The notes below the pieces were generated by a model. That model saw only the letters and a list, made by a program, of their open reading frames with translations, ran no database searches and was not told the origin of the DNA. The translations under genes and the position numbers were made by a program. Below are positions 31,969 through 39,608 of a DNA stretch of 64,000 nucleotides, piece after piece. This DNA is from Mycolicibacterium iranicum. GTDB lineage: Bacteria > Actinomycetota > Actinomycetes > Mycobacteriales > Mycobacteriaceae. Positions within the stretch are counted from its first letter, which is position 1; every line of letters begins with the position of its first letter. Location: NCBI RefSeq assembly GCF_001650495.1, contig NZ_LWCS01000065.1, forward strand, positions 124,001-188,000, read 5' to 3'.

Positions 31969-33207
31969 ATGGCCACTCCCGAAGGACCACTCAAGCCGTC
32001 CGTCGACGCAGCTCCGAAGCCCTCGGAACCCGCCAAGACCGCGTTGCTCGGGGCGATGTTCCTGATGGCGACCAGCGCGGTCGGGCCGGGCTTCATCACC
32101 CAGACCACGGAGTTCACGGTCGAACTCGGCGCGGCGTTCGCGTTTGCGATCCTCGCGTCGATCGTCATCGATTTCGCCGTGCAGATGAATGTGTGGCGGG
32201 TGATCGGGGTGGCCGGGGTGCGCGCCCATGAACTCGGCAACAAGGTCCTGCCGGGCGTCGGTTACGCGCTGGCCGCACTGGTGGTCGTGGGTGGGCTGGT
32301 CTTCAACATCGGCAACACCAGCGGCGCGGGACTGGGCACCGACGCGATGTTCGGGCTCGACCCCCGCATCGGCGGCGCGGTGTCAGCGCTCATCGCGATC
32401 GCCATCTTCCTGAGTAAGCGGGCCGGCATCGCCCTCGACCGCATCGTCGTCGTTCTCGGCGTCGCGATGATCGCGATGACCGCCTACACCGCGATCGTGT
32501 CGCGTCCGCCACTCGGCGAGGCACTGCGCAACGCCGTGCTGCCCGAGCAGATCAGCTTCCTGGCGATCACCACGATCGTCGGCGGAACCGTGGGCGGCTA
32601 CATCACCTACGCCGGCGCCCACCGCCTCCTCGACACCGGCATCACCGGGCCGGAGAACGTCGGCCGCATCACGAAGGGGTCGACGTACGCCATCATCGTC
32701 ACCGGCGTCATGCGCGCGCTGCTGTTCCTGGCGATCCTCGGCGTGACCGCCAGCGGTGTCAGCCTCGCCAGCGACAACCCCACCGCGTCGGCGTTCGAGT
32801 ACGCCCTCGGCACTGCCGGCGGGGTCATCTTCGGCGTCATCCTGTGGGCGGCGTCCATCACGTCGGTGATCGGCGCGGCGTACACCTCGGTGTCGTTCCT
32901 GACCAAGTCGACCACCCCGCGCCGTCGGCAGAACATCCTGACGGTCGGATTCATCGCTCTCAGTGCGGTGCTCTTCGTCATTCTCGGCGCGGCACCGGTG
33001 ACGCTGCTGGTGTTCGCGGGCGCCTTCAACGGGCTCATCCTGCCGATCGGGTTCACCGTGGTGTTGTGGGTGGCCTGGGTGCGCCGCGACCTGCTGGGTG
33101 GCTACCGCTACCCGCTGTGGCTCAAGATCGTCGGCCTGGCCGTGTGGCTGCTGACGCTGTACCTGGGCTGGAACTCGTTGAGCGGCCTGTCCGCTCTGTG
33201 GAGCTGA
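31969..33207 (+). CDS. NRAMP-family transporter (YcsG-like)
   Basis: 412-aa protein with about 11 membrane helices. The NRAMP hallmark GPGFIT is in helix 1 (VGPGFITQTTEFTVELG). GTG 31954 is in frame, but GTGAGGA at 31954-31960 serves as RBS for ATG 31969. In Bacillus the homologue ycsG sits with ycsF, ycsI, kipI, kipA and kipR, the same set as here minus ycsF. The substrate is uncertain: it may be a metal, or, from context, a pyroglutamate- or amino-acid-like compound. Confidence 0.85.
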   Translation: MATPEGPLKPSVDAAPKPSEPAKTALLGAMFLMATSAVGPGFITQTTEFTVELGAAFAFAILASIVIDFAVQMNVWRVIGVAGVRAHELGNKVLPGVGYALAALVVVGGLVFNIGNTSGAGLGTDAMFGLDPRIGGAVSALIAIAIFLSKRAGIALDRIVVVLGVAMIAMTAYTAIVSRPPLGEALRNAVLPEQISFLAITTIVGGTVGGYITYAGAHRLLDTGITGPENVGRITKGSTYAIIVTGVMRALLFLAILGVTASGVSLASDNPTASAFEYALGTAGGVIFGVILWAASITSVIGAAYTSVSFLTKSTTPRRRQNILTVGFIALSAVLFVILGAAPVTLLVFAGAFNGLILPIGFTVVLWVAWVRRDLLGGYRYPLWLKIVGLAVWLLTLYLGWNSLSGLSALWS

Positions 33208-33216
33208 CCGACCCGC

Positions 33217-33825
33217 ATGAAACTGCTCCCCTACGGTGCCCGGGCCCTGCTGGTCGAGGTCGAGAACGCCGACGACGTGCTGGCGTGGTCGGCAGCCATC
33301 GAGTCGGCCGCTCTGGACGTGGTCGACGTGGTCCCGGGGGCACGCACCGTCTACGTGTCGACCGCAGGACCCGAACACCTTGTCGCCGTGCGGGATGCGA
33401 TCAGCCGGCTCTCGCCGGCCCCGGTCACCGCGACCGCGGGTGCGGTCGTCGAGGTGCCCACCGTCTACGACGGTCCCGACCTCGACGAGGTCGCGCGGCG
33501 GACGGGGATGACGCCCAACGAGGTAGTCGCCGTGCACACCGCGCACCCGTGGCGGGTCGCGTTCACCGGATTCGCTCCCGGGTTCGGTTACCTTGTCCGA
33601 CAGCACGATCCGATCAACGTGCCGCGCCGCGACGAACCGCGGCCGAGCATCCCGGCCGGGTCGGTGGCGCTGGCCGGCGAATTCAGCGGCATCTACCCGA
33701 CAGCCTCCCCCGGCGGCTGGCAGCTCATCGGGCGCACCGAGCTGCGGTTGTTCGACCTCGACGCGGACCCGCCGGCGCTGCTGCGCCCCGGCACCGCGGT
33801 CCAGTTCGTGGCGGTGGACTCATGA
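33217..33825 (+). CDS. pxpB: 5-oxoprolinase subunit B (KipI-like)
   Basis: 202-aa allophanate hydrolase subunit 1-like protein. Motifs are VPTVYDGPDLDEVA, FTGFAPGFGYL and PRPSIPAGSVALAGEFSGIYP in the C-terminal cyclophilin-like part. With PxpC, and usually PxpA, it forms the ATP-dependent 5-oxoprolinase that opens 5-oxo-L-proline to glutamate. It begins 9 nt after the transporter and overlaps pxpC by 4 nt. Confidence 0.92.
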   Translation: MKLLPYGARALLVEVENADDVLAWSAAIESAALDVVDVVPGARTVYVSTAGPEHLVAVRDAISRLSPAPVTATAGAVVEVPTVYDGPDLDEVARRTGMTPNEVVAVHTAHPWRVAFTGFAPGFGYLVRQHDPINVPRRDEPRPSIPAGSVALAGEFSGIYPTASPGGWQLIGRTELRLFDLDADPPALLRPGTAVQFVAVDS

Positions 33826-34700
33826 CCGTCGGCGGGCGGCTGGAGATCGTGGACGGCGGTCCGCTCACCACCGTTCAGGATCTGGGGCGCCCCGGGCATG
33901 CCGCAATCGGTATCGGCGGCGCCGGTGCGGCCGATCGCGGTTCGCATTCCCTGGCCAACCGACTCGTCGGCAACCCCGCCGGTGCCGCCACGCTGGAAGT
34001 CCTGCTCGGCGGTCTGACGTTCACCGCGTGCAGCCCGATCAGCTTCGCCGTCACCGGCGCCGAGCTCGACGTACTGGCGGGGCCCGACTGTAAACCGCTG
34101 GGCCACAACACCCGCCACCACGTCCCGGCGGGCACGGAGATCGAGCTCGGACAGGCACGTACCGGGCTGCGGTGCTACGTCGCGGTGCGCGGCGGCATCG
34201 ACTGCGCCGACGTGCTGGGGTCGCGCAGCCGGGACACTCTCGCCGACATCGGTCCTGCACCGTTGCAGGCCGGCGATCTGCTCGACATCGGCACCGACGT
34301 TCTGCCGCTTCCGGTAACGGATTTCGTTCCCGCGGCGCGGGTCGGGGCGCAGCAGGCCCCACTGCGGGTGCTGAGGGGACCGCGCGACGACTGGCTCGCC
34401 GACGCCGACGGCCTCATCGCCACCACGTGGCAGGTGTCGGACCGGGCCAGCCGGGTCGGCGTGCGCCTGGTCGCCCAGCGGGGACCTGGTGTCGCGATGC
34501 GCGACCCGGGACGCCAATTACCCAGCGAGGGAGCCGGACTCGGCGCAATCCAGGTGCCACCCGGCGGGGAACCCGTCATCTTTCTCGCCGACCATCCGGT
34601 CACCGGCGGCTACCCGGTGGCCGGAGTGCTCGTCGACGAGGACGTCGACCGCGCCGCCCAGCTTCGTCCCGGCACCGAGGTGCGGTTGACGTGGGCCTGA
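33822..34700 (+). CDS. pxpC: 5-oxoprolinase subunit C (KipA-like)
   Basis: 292-aa allophanate hydrolase subunit 2-like protein from ATG 33822 (the frame is open upstream). It begins RLEIVDGGPLTTVQDLGRPG, with GAADRGSHSLANRLVGN and a C-terminal MRDPGRQLPSEGAGLGAIQVPPGGEP...HPVTGGYPV, all standard. It forms the second half of the PxpBC complex. Translationally coupled to pxpB; 16 nt before the ycsI-like gene. Confidence 0.92.
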   Translation: MTVGGRLEIVDGGPLTTVQDLGRPGHAAIGIGGAGAADRGSHSLANRLVGNPAGAATLEVLLGGLTFTACSPISFAVTGAELDVLAGPDCKPLGHNTRHHVPAGTEIELGQARTGLRCYVAVRGGIDCADVLGSRSRDTLADIGPAPLQAGDLLDIGTDVLPLPVTDFVPAARVGAQQAPLRVLRGPRDDWLADADGLIATTWQVSDRASRVGVRLVAQRGPGVAMRDPGRQLPSEGAGLGAIQVPPGGEPVIFLADHPVTGGYPVAGVLVDEDVDRAAQLRPGTEVRLTWA

Positions 34701-34716
34701 CACAGGAGGGGCAGCA

Positions 34717-35505
34717 ATGAATCTCGACGTGGCCACGATGTCACCGGCGCAGGCACGGCAGCGGTTCCGCGACGGTCAGGTGACCCCGACCGCCGGATGG
34801 TCGGCCGGGTACGCGCAGGCGAATCTCATTGCGGTGCCTCGCGACTACGCGTTCGATCTGATGCTGTTCGCGCAGCGCAACCCGAAACCGTGCCCGGTCC
34901 TCGACGTGCTCGAGCCGGGCCAGTATTCGGGTCCGCTGCTGGCCGACGGCGATGTCCGGACCGACATCCCGGCCTACCGCATCTATGTCGACGGCGAATT
35001 CGTCACCGAGACGACGGACGCCACGGAGTACTGGACCGACGACCTAGTGGCGTTCCTGATCGGTTGCAGCTTCAGTTTCGAAGCCGCACTGCTGGATTCG
35101 GGCATTCCAGTGCGCCACATCGAAGAGGACGTCAATGTGCCGATGTACCGGACGGACCGGCCGTGCCGCTCGGCGGGGCGGATCGGCGGTCCGCTGGTGG
35201 TGTCGATGCGGCCGCTGCCGCCGGAGCAGGTGGCTGACGCCGTGCGCATCACGTCGCGCTACCCGTCGGTGCACGGCACCCCGGTGCATGTCGGGGATCC
35301 CGCGGGGTTGGGCATCGCCGATCTGTCCGCGCCGGACTATGGGGACCCGGTCACCATCCGCGCCGGGGAGATCCCGGCGTTCTGGGCGTGCGGGGTCACC
35401 CCGCAGGCCGCGGTCATGCAGTCCCGACCGCCGCTGGCCATCGGTCACGCGCCGGGCCACATGCTGATCACCGACCTGCGGGACAGCGAGCTCGTCGTGC
35501 CGTAA
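34717..35505 (+). CDS. YcsI-like putative hydro-lyase / D-glutamate cyclase family
   Basis: 262 aa with AGGAGGGG upstream. Family features are PGYAQANL-like SAGYAQANLIAVP, DLVAFLIGCSFSFEAAL, HIEEDVNVPMYRT and a final PPLAIGHAPGHMLITDL. The DUF1445 family includes the N-terminal part of eukaryotic D-glutamate cyclase, which makes 5-oxo-D-proline from D-glutamate. Next to 5-oxoprolinase genes it suggests interconversion of (D-)glutamate and 5-oxoproline. Last gene of the operon. Confidence 0.88.
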   Translation: MNLDVATMSPAQARQRFRDGQVTPTAGWSAGYAQANLIAVPRDYAFDLMLFAQRNPKPCPVLDVLEPGQYSGPLLADGDVRTDIPAYRIYVDGEFVTETTDATEYWTDDLVAFLIGCSFSFEAALLDSGIPVRHIEEDVNVPMYRTDRPCRSAGRIGGPLVVSMRPLPPEQVADAVRITSRYPSVHGTPVHVGDPAGLGIADLSAPDYGDPVTIRAGEIPAFWACGVTPQAAVMQSRPPLAIGHAPGHMLITDLRDSELVVP

Positions 35506-35563
35506 CGAGTGACACGGTGCACCGGTGGGAACATGCTTTGCCGCACTCCGCGTTGTGCCTTCC

Positions 35564-36589
35564 ATGAAGGCGATCACCTACTCGCGCACAGGCGACAGCT
35601 CGGTTCTTCAACTGCAGGACCGTGAGATCCCCGATCCCGATGCCGGGCAGGTGCGGGTGCGCATCGTGTTCTCCGGTGTCAACCCCACCGACTGGAAGCA
35701 CCGGCAGGGCGCCAGCCCGGGCCAGCAGCTGGACTTCCCCGAGGTGGTGCCTCACCATGACGGCGCCGGAGTGGTAGACGCAGTCGGTGCCGGTGTCACC
35801 GACCTCGCGGTGGGCGATCGGGTCTGGGTCTTCATGGCCCAGCACCAGCATCCGGAGGGTACGGCCCAGGAGTACGTCGTTCTGCCCGTCAGGTCGGTGG
35901 TCCCGCTGCCCGACGGCGTCGGTTTCGACGTGGGGGCGAGCCTCGGAGTGCCGGCGATCACCGCACACCGTGCGCTCACGGTGGCTGAGGGCTGGCCGTC
36001 GCGGCTGGCGCCCGGAGCGCTCACCGGCGCGACGGTGCTCGTCGCGGGCGGCGCCGGGGCGGTCGGTCATGCCGCCATCCAGCTGGCCCGGTGGGCGGGT
36101 GCCCGCGTCGTCACCACGGTCAGCACCCCAGAGAAGGAGGCCCTGGCGGCCGCGGCGGGGGCCCACCACATCGTGAACTACAAAGCCGGTGACACTGCAG
36201 CGGCCATCCGCGAGGTCGCGCCCGACGGGGTCGACATAGTTGTCGAGGTCGCCCCTGGGCCGAACGCCGCGCTCGACGCGGCCGTGGTGTCGAACCGGGC
36301 GACGATCTCGATCTATGCCAACGACGGTGGCGCCAGTGTGGAACTGGACATCATCTCGAACATGTGGGTGAACGCCCGCTACCAGTTCCTGGTGCTGTAC
36401 ACCGTCGGTGACGACGCGCTGGCAAACGGTCGCGAGGACGTGGCCGCCGCGGTCCGCGACGGCGCGATGGGGGTCGGCGAAGCCAACGGGCTTCCCGTGC
36501 ACGTCTTTCCGCTCCAGCAGACTGCGGCGGCTCACGACGCGGTCGAGAGCGGAGTGACCGGCAAGGTGCTCATCCGGGTGAGTGAGTAG
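35564..36589 (+). CDS. Quinone oxidoreductase-like MDR protein
   Basis: 341-aa zinc-independent medium-chain dehydrogenase/reductase starting MKAITYSRTGDSSVLQLQD. The GroES-like domain (SGVNPTDWKHRQG) is followed by the nucleotide-binding motif LVAGGAGAVGHAAIQLARWAGA near residue 155, in the NADPH:quinone reductase style. No structural zinc cysteines are seen. Separated from the pxp operon by 58 nt, so possibly its own unit. Confidence 0.88.
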   Translation: MKAITYSRTGDSSVLQLQDREIPDPDAGQVRVRIVFSGVNPTDWKHRQGASPGQQLDFPEVVPHHDGAGVVDAVGAGVTDLAVGDRVWVFMAQHQHPEGTAQEYVVLPVRSVVPLPDGVGFDVGASLGVPAITAHRALTVAEGWPSRLAPGALTGATVLVAGGAGAVGHAAIQLARWAGARVVTTVSTPEKEALAAAAGAHHIVNYKAGDTAAAIREVAPDGVDIVVEVAPGPNAALDAAVVSNRATISIYANDGGASVELDIISNMWVNARYQFLVLYTVGDDALANGREDVAAAVRDGAMGVGEANGLPVHVFPLQQTAAAHDAVESGVTGKVLIRVSE

Positions 36590-36899
36590 CTGATCGGACA
36601 GCGGCTTCGACAAAGAGGCCGCGTACCGCATCCGAACCAACTTCTCAAGCCACGCAAGAAGGTGGTGAGGCAGCCTGGCGACACCTGGTCTGCAATCTGC
36701 GCTGAGTCTTCAATCGCTCTGAGCGCGAGCGTTATCGCCGGCGGTCATCCGACGGCCGCAGTGGCCGATATCGTCGGACTGATCGTGGTTCTCCGCGGGA
36801 AGCTCGCGCCGGTGGCGAAAGCGAAGAACTTTTGGCTAAGCGCCCACTCCTTCGGTTATCGATATGTCACCTGCCGGATGTGTTGGGGGCAGTGGTGCG
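36590..36899. other. 310-bp gene-free stretch
   Basis: Between the quinone reductase and the excalibur-protein gene. A rightward open frame at 36662-37120 runs across it, but it has no family-like content and crosses the coding excalibur gene. No repeat, terminator or RNA was recognised. It marks the left edge of the less GC-rich McrBC region. Confidence 0.5.
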
Positions 36900-37196
36900 C
36901 TACGACTCGCAGGCGATGCCGTTGCCGTCGCGGTCCAGGTCGTAGATGTCGCTTTCAAGCACCTGTACTGGCCCCTGCACGTAGGACGGTCCGTTGCCGC
37001 TACCGCCCGCGCAGTCGACGTCACTGTCAACTGGAACACAGCCCGAGTAATTGGAGTCGCACGACGAGTTCTGCTCTTGAGCTGCGGGCAACGCCGGCGA
37101 CTGTGTTAGCAGGTCACTAGGGATAGCGTTTGCTATAGGTGCTGCCACAGTCATCGCCGCACACGCTAGTACCAAGATCACCAGTCGATTGCCCAT
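36900..37196 (-). CDS. Secreted excalibur calcium-binding domain protein
   Basis: 98 aa from ATG 37196. The signal peptide MGNRLVILVLACAAMTVA ends near ANA. The C-terminus is an excalibur domain: SGCVPVDSDVDCAGG and the Ca-binding loop DLDRDGNGIACE. Four cysteines probably form disulfides. Small exported proteins of this type are common in mycobacteria, role unknown. Two upstream ATGs (37205, 37214) are in frame. Confidence 0.85.
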   Translation of the reverse strand: MGNRLVILVLACAAMTVAAPIANAIPSDLLTQSPALPAAQEQNSSCDSNYSGCVPVDSDVDCAGGSGNGPSYVQGPVQVLESDIYDLDRDGNGIACES

Positions 37197-37326
37197 GCGG
37201 CACATAGTAACCAATGCCGGAATCAGAAAACTTGCAAAAGCCGATTTACGAATCTAACCATTTGCACAGTTCGCTTGATGGCCTTCGCCTCTAGGTGTCC
37301 TTCGCTAGTCACCCGAGCCGAAGTTG

Positions 37327-39606
37327 TTAACAGCCCGTAGGGTCTACGTAGTCGGGCGAAGCTGCCCGAACCACGTCCCACCATGTTTTTACGATCGGCG
37401 CGCCCGGACGGACGTTGGCGGTCAGAATCTCGACTTCGATTAGATTTGCCCACGCAGGTAGGTGTTCGACGAAGTCGAGGTCGGCGACGAAATAGATGTC
37501 GCCTCGCGGAGCCGGATAGCCAGTCGCCTCAAGGTCTGCTGCTGTCGCTGGTCGCCAGCGTGCCACTTTTGCCGCATGTGTTACGCGCAGACCATCGCTC
37601 CCGTTCTCGTACAAGAGGAGCATCTTGGCGCCGAGCTCCCGCCCGCCAATCTCGACCGCGCCACCACGATCACCTGCGCGAATGTTGTACTGCTGCATCT
37701 GTTCTATCCACTGACGGTGCTCAGAACTTCGAATAAAGCCGAGCAGCACATCCGTATCGGCTGGAGGTTCGTCGAGAAAGTCTGTTGTCAATTCTGACGG
37801 GAACGAGGGCTCACCCGGTCGATTTGCCGTTGCGGTCCAGAATCGGGTCCTCTCGTCGCGAGTGACTTGACTCGCGACATGGTCGAGCACATCGCTTAGG
37901 AATTGGTCGAGAGCTTGTGATGACGACGGCAGGCCGTCGCTGCTGGGCCTGAGCGGGAATGCGCCCAGGCCGGGCAGCACTTCCTTGAACCCGGGATGGC
38001 GGCGTATGTCCTTGATCTCCGAGCCGGGATACAGCACGTACGCTCCCGCCGTTCGCACGATCGCATCTCGATAGGCATGCATCTTGAGCAGGTCATCCCT
38101 TTTTGCGTTACCGACGGTCATCGCTTCCTCGATCAACTCATCCGAACCTCGAAGTGTCACAGCCTGATTAAGGAGACCGTCTACTCTATACTTCGCATCA
38201 AAGTGCAACCAGATTGCAAGTTCCTCGGGACGAACTCGCGAAGGGGTGCCGCCCTCCGGCCGTATTCGCACCGAGCAGTCGGGACGCATCGCTTGGCTCC
38301 AGGACCCTCTTCGATCGTCGAAGCCGGAAAAGGTTCGATTAAAGTAAACCTCGACATGGAGTGGGCGGCCCCCCCGTTTAACAGACCATTTCAATCTCGA
38401 CGCGTCGCCCGACGGCATTGTCAGGGAAAAGCCATCACCAGCTTCGGCGAATGCACGCGCCGTCTGGTCCTCGCCGCACACCCGACCGAGAGAATCCACC
38501 AACGCGAGAAAGCACCACAACTCGTAGAGTGTCGCAACGTTGCGTTGCGAAGCCGCAAAGACATCGGTCACGCGCACACGATCAATATGTAAAGTGGGCC
38601 CGGCCTCCGTCATCGCGAATGTCCGGAACACTTCGCGGTAACCCGCGCGTTTTAGAAGAACTTGATCAGACGTGGGCATCTGTCGCAGCGAGCTGATCTC
38701 GTTAAACACGGGGTGCGCAAGGTATTCGTCCAGCACCGCCCCAACTTCGGCAGCGACGTACTGGCCGCGACGCAGCGGGCCGGACTCAACGGTTTGCGAA
38801 GCACGGACGAGCACGTCCTGGAGTTCCAGGGCAACAGCACGCCAACGTTCTAAAGCAAACTTGATGAAGCGATTCGCGGCGTTGTCCACGCTCGGTTCGG
38901 CACGATCCCGGATGAGAGCAGCAGGTAACGAGGCAAGCGCAGCTGAACTGCCTGCCCACGGTACCCGCGGACCCGGCGCACATACTGCACGACGAAAGCC
39001 GGGGCCCGCCGGGAATGGCGATCCAATCGGGCGCACTTCTTGTTCTGACACCCAGGTTTGGTGCGGCTGCACAAGGATTCGAGCGACTGCGGCGTCGAAG
39101 GCGGGATCCTGCAGATAGGACGCGATCATCGCGAAGCGGAGGTACAGCAGATCCGTAGGAAGCTCACTTGGCGCCAGATCGACCATGCTGGGGGCAAAAC
39201 CCTGCAACACTGCCTCAGCAGCGAAAGCAGAAATGTCCGTTAGCATTTGGCGATACTCGGTTTCGTGGTCCAACTTGACTGCCAGAACCTCGACTTCAGC
39301 AGTACCTGTCAGTCGCTGCGCGCGATCAGCGACCTTAATCCTGAGCCGCCCGACTGACTGGCCCGGAAGTAACCGCCCTCGCTTGCAGCTGACGTCATCA
39401 ACGTCGAAAAGCTCACGCGGCTCGACGTCGACATGCAACGCATCGCTGACGATTTCGTATCGGTATGTCGCTGCCTCACGAAGGGCGGAGTCTCCGCGCT
39501 TTGACGAGGTGATGTCCTGCCGCCCAACAAGATTAGATACAACTAGCTGGCCAACACTGTTTCCGTCGTGATCGCGCAACTCCAGCCGCAACCATTCCTG
39601 CGGCAT
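37327..39606 (-). CDS. McrC-like DUF2357 nuclease subunit
   Basis: 759 aa. The N-terminal half is the DUF2357 region with beta-rich start and helical middle. The nuclease core is of the PD-(D/E)xK type: P442-D443 in RPDCSVRI and D470-A-K472 in WLHFDAKYRVDG, preceded by helix NVATLYELWCFLALV (about 356-370) that carries the usual glutamate. It is the effector of a McrBC-like type IV restriction system and would cut modified DNA once the McrB-like motor translocates. It starts 2 nt after the stop of the motor gene. GC content is clearly lower than in the flanks. Confidence 0.83.
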   Translation of the reverse strand: MPQEWLRLELRDHDGNSVGQLVVSNLVGRQDITSSKRGDSALREAATYRYEIVSDALHVDVEPRELFDVDDVSCKRGRLLPGQSVGRLRIKVADRAQRLTGTAEVEVLAVKLDHETEYRQMLTDISAFAAEAVLQGFAPSMVDLAPSELPTDLLYLRFAMIASYLQDPAFDAAVARILVQPHQTWVSEQEVRPIGSPFPAGPGFRRAVCAPGPRVPWAGSSAALASLPAALIRDRAEPSVDNAANRFIKFALERWRAVALELQDVLVRASQTVESGPLRRGQYVAAEVGAVLDEYLAHPVFNEISSLRQMPTSDQVLLKRAGYREVFRTFAMTEAGPTLHIDRVRVTDVFAASQRNVATLYELWCFLALVDSLGRVCGEDQTARAFAEAGDGFSLTMPSGDASRLKWSVKRGGRPLHVEVYFNRTFSGFDDRRGSWSQAMRPDCSVRIRPEGGTPSRVRPEELAIWLHFDAKYRVDGLLNQAVTLRGSDELIEEAMTVGNAKRDDLLKMHAYRDAIVRTAGAYVLYPGSEIKDIRRHPGFKEVLPGLGAFPLRPSSDGLPSSSQALDQFLSDVLDHVASQVTRDERTRFWTATANRPGEPSFPSELTTDFLDEPPADTDVLLGFIRSSEHRQWIEQMQQYNIRAGDRGGAVEIGGRELGAKMLLLYENGSDGLRVTHAAKVARWRPATAADLEATGYPAPRGDIYFVADLDFVEHLPAWANLIEVEILTANVRPGAPIVKTWWDVVRAASPDYVDPTGC

Positions 39607-39608
39607 GG

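Noticed and set aside
32383..33606. 407-aa minus-strand frame
   Set aside because: Antisense to the NRAMP and pxpB genes; composition is that of a shadow frame.
36662..37120. 152-aa plus-strand frame as a possible gene or transposase remnant
   Set aside because: No motif, no ribosome binding site, and it overlaps the excalibur gene antisense; ends in a cysteine/arginine-rich run.
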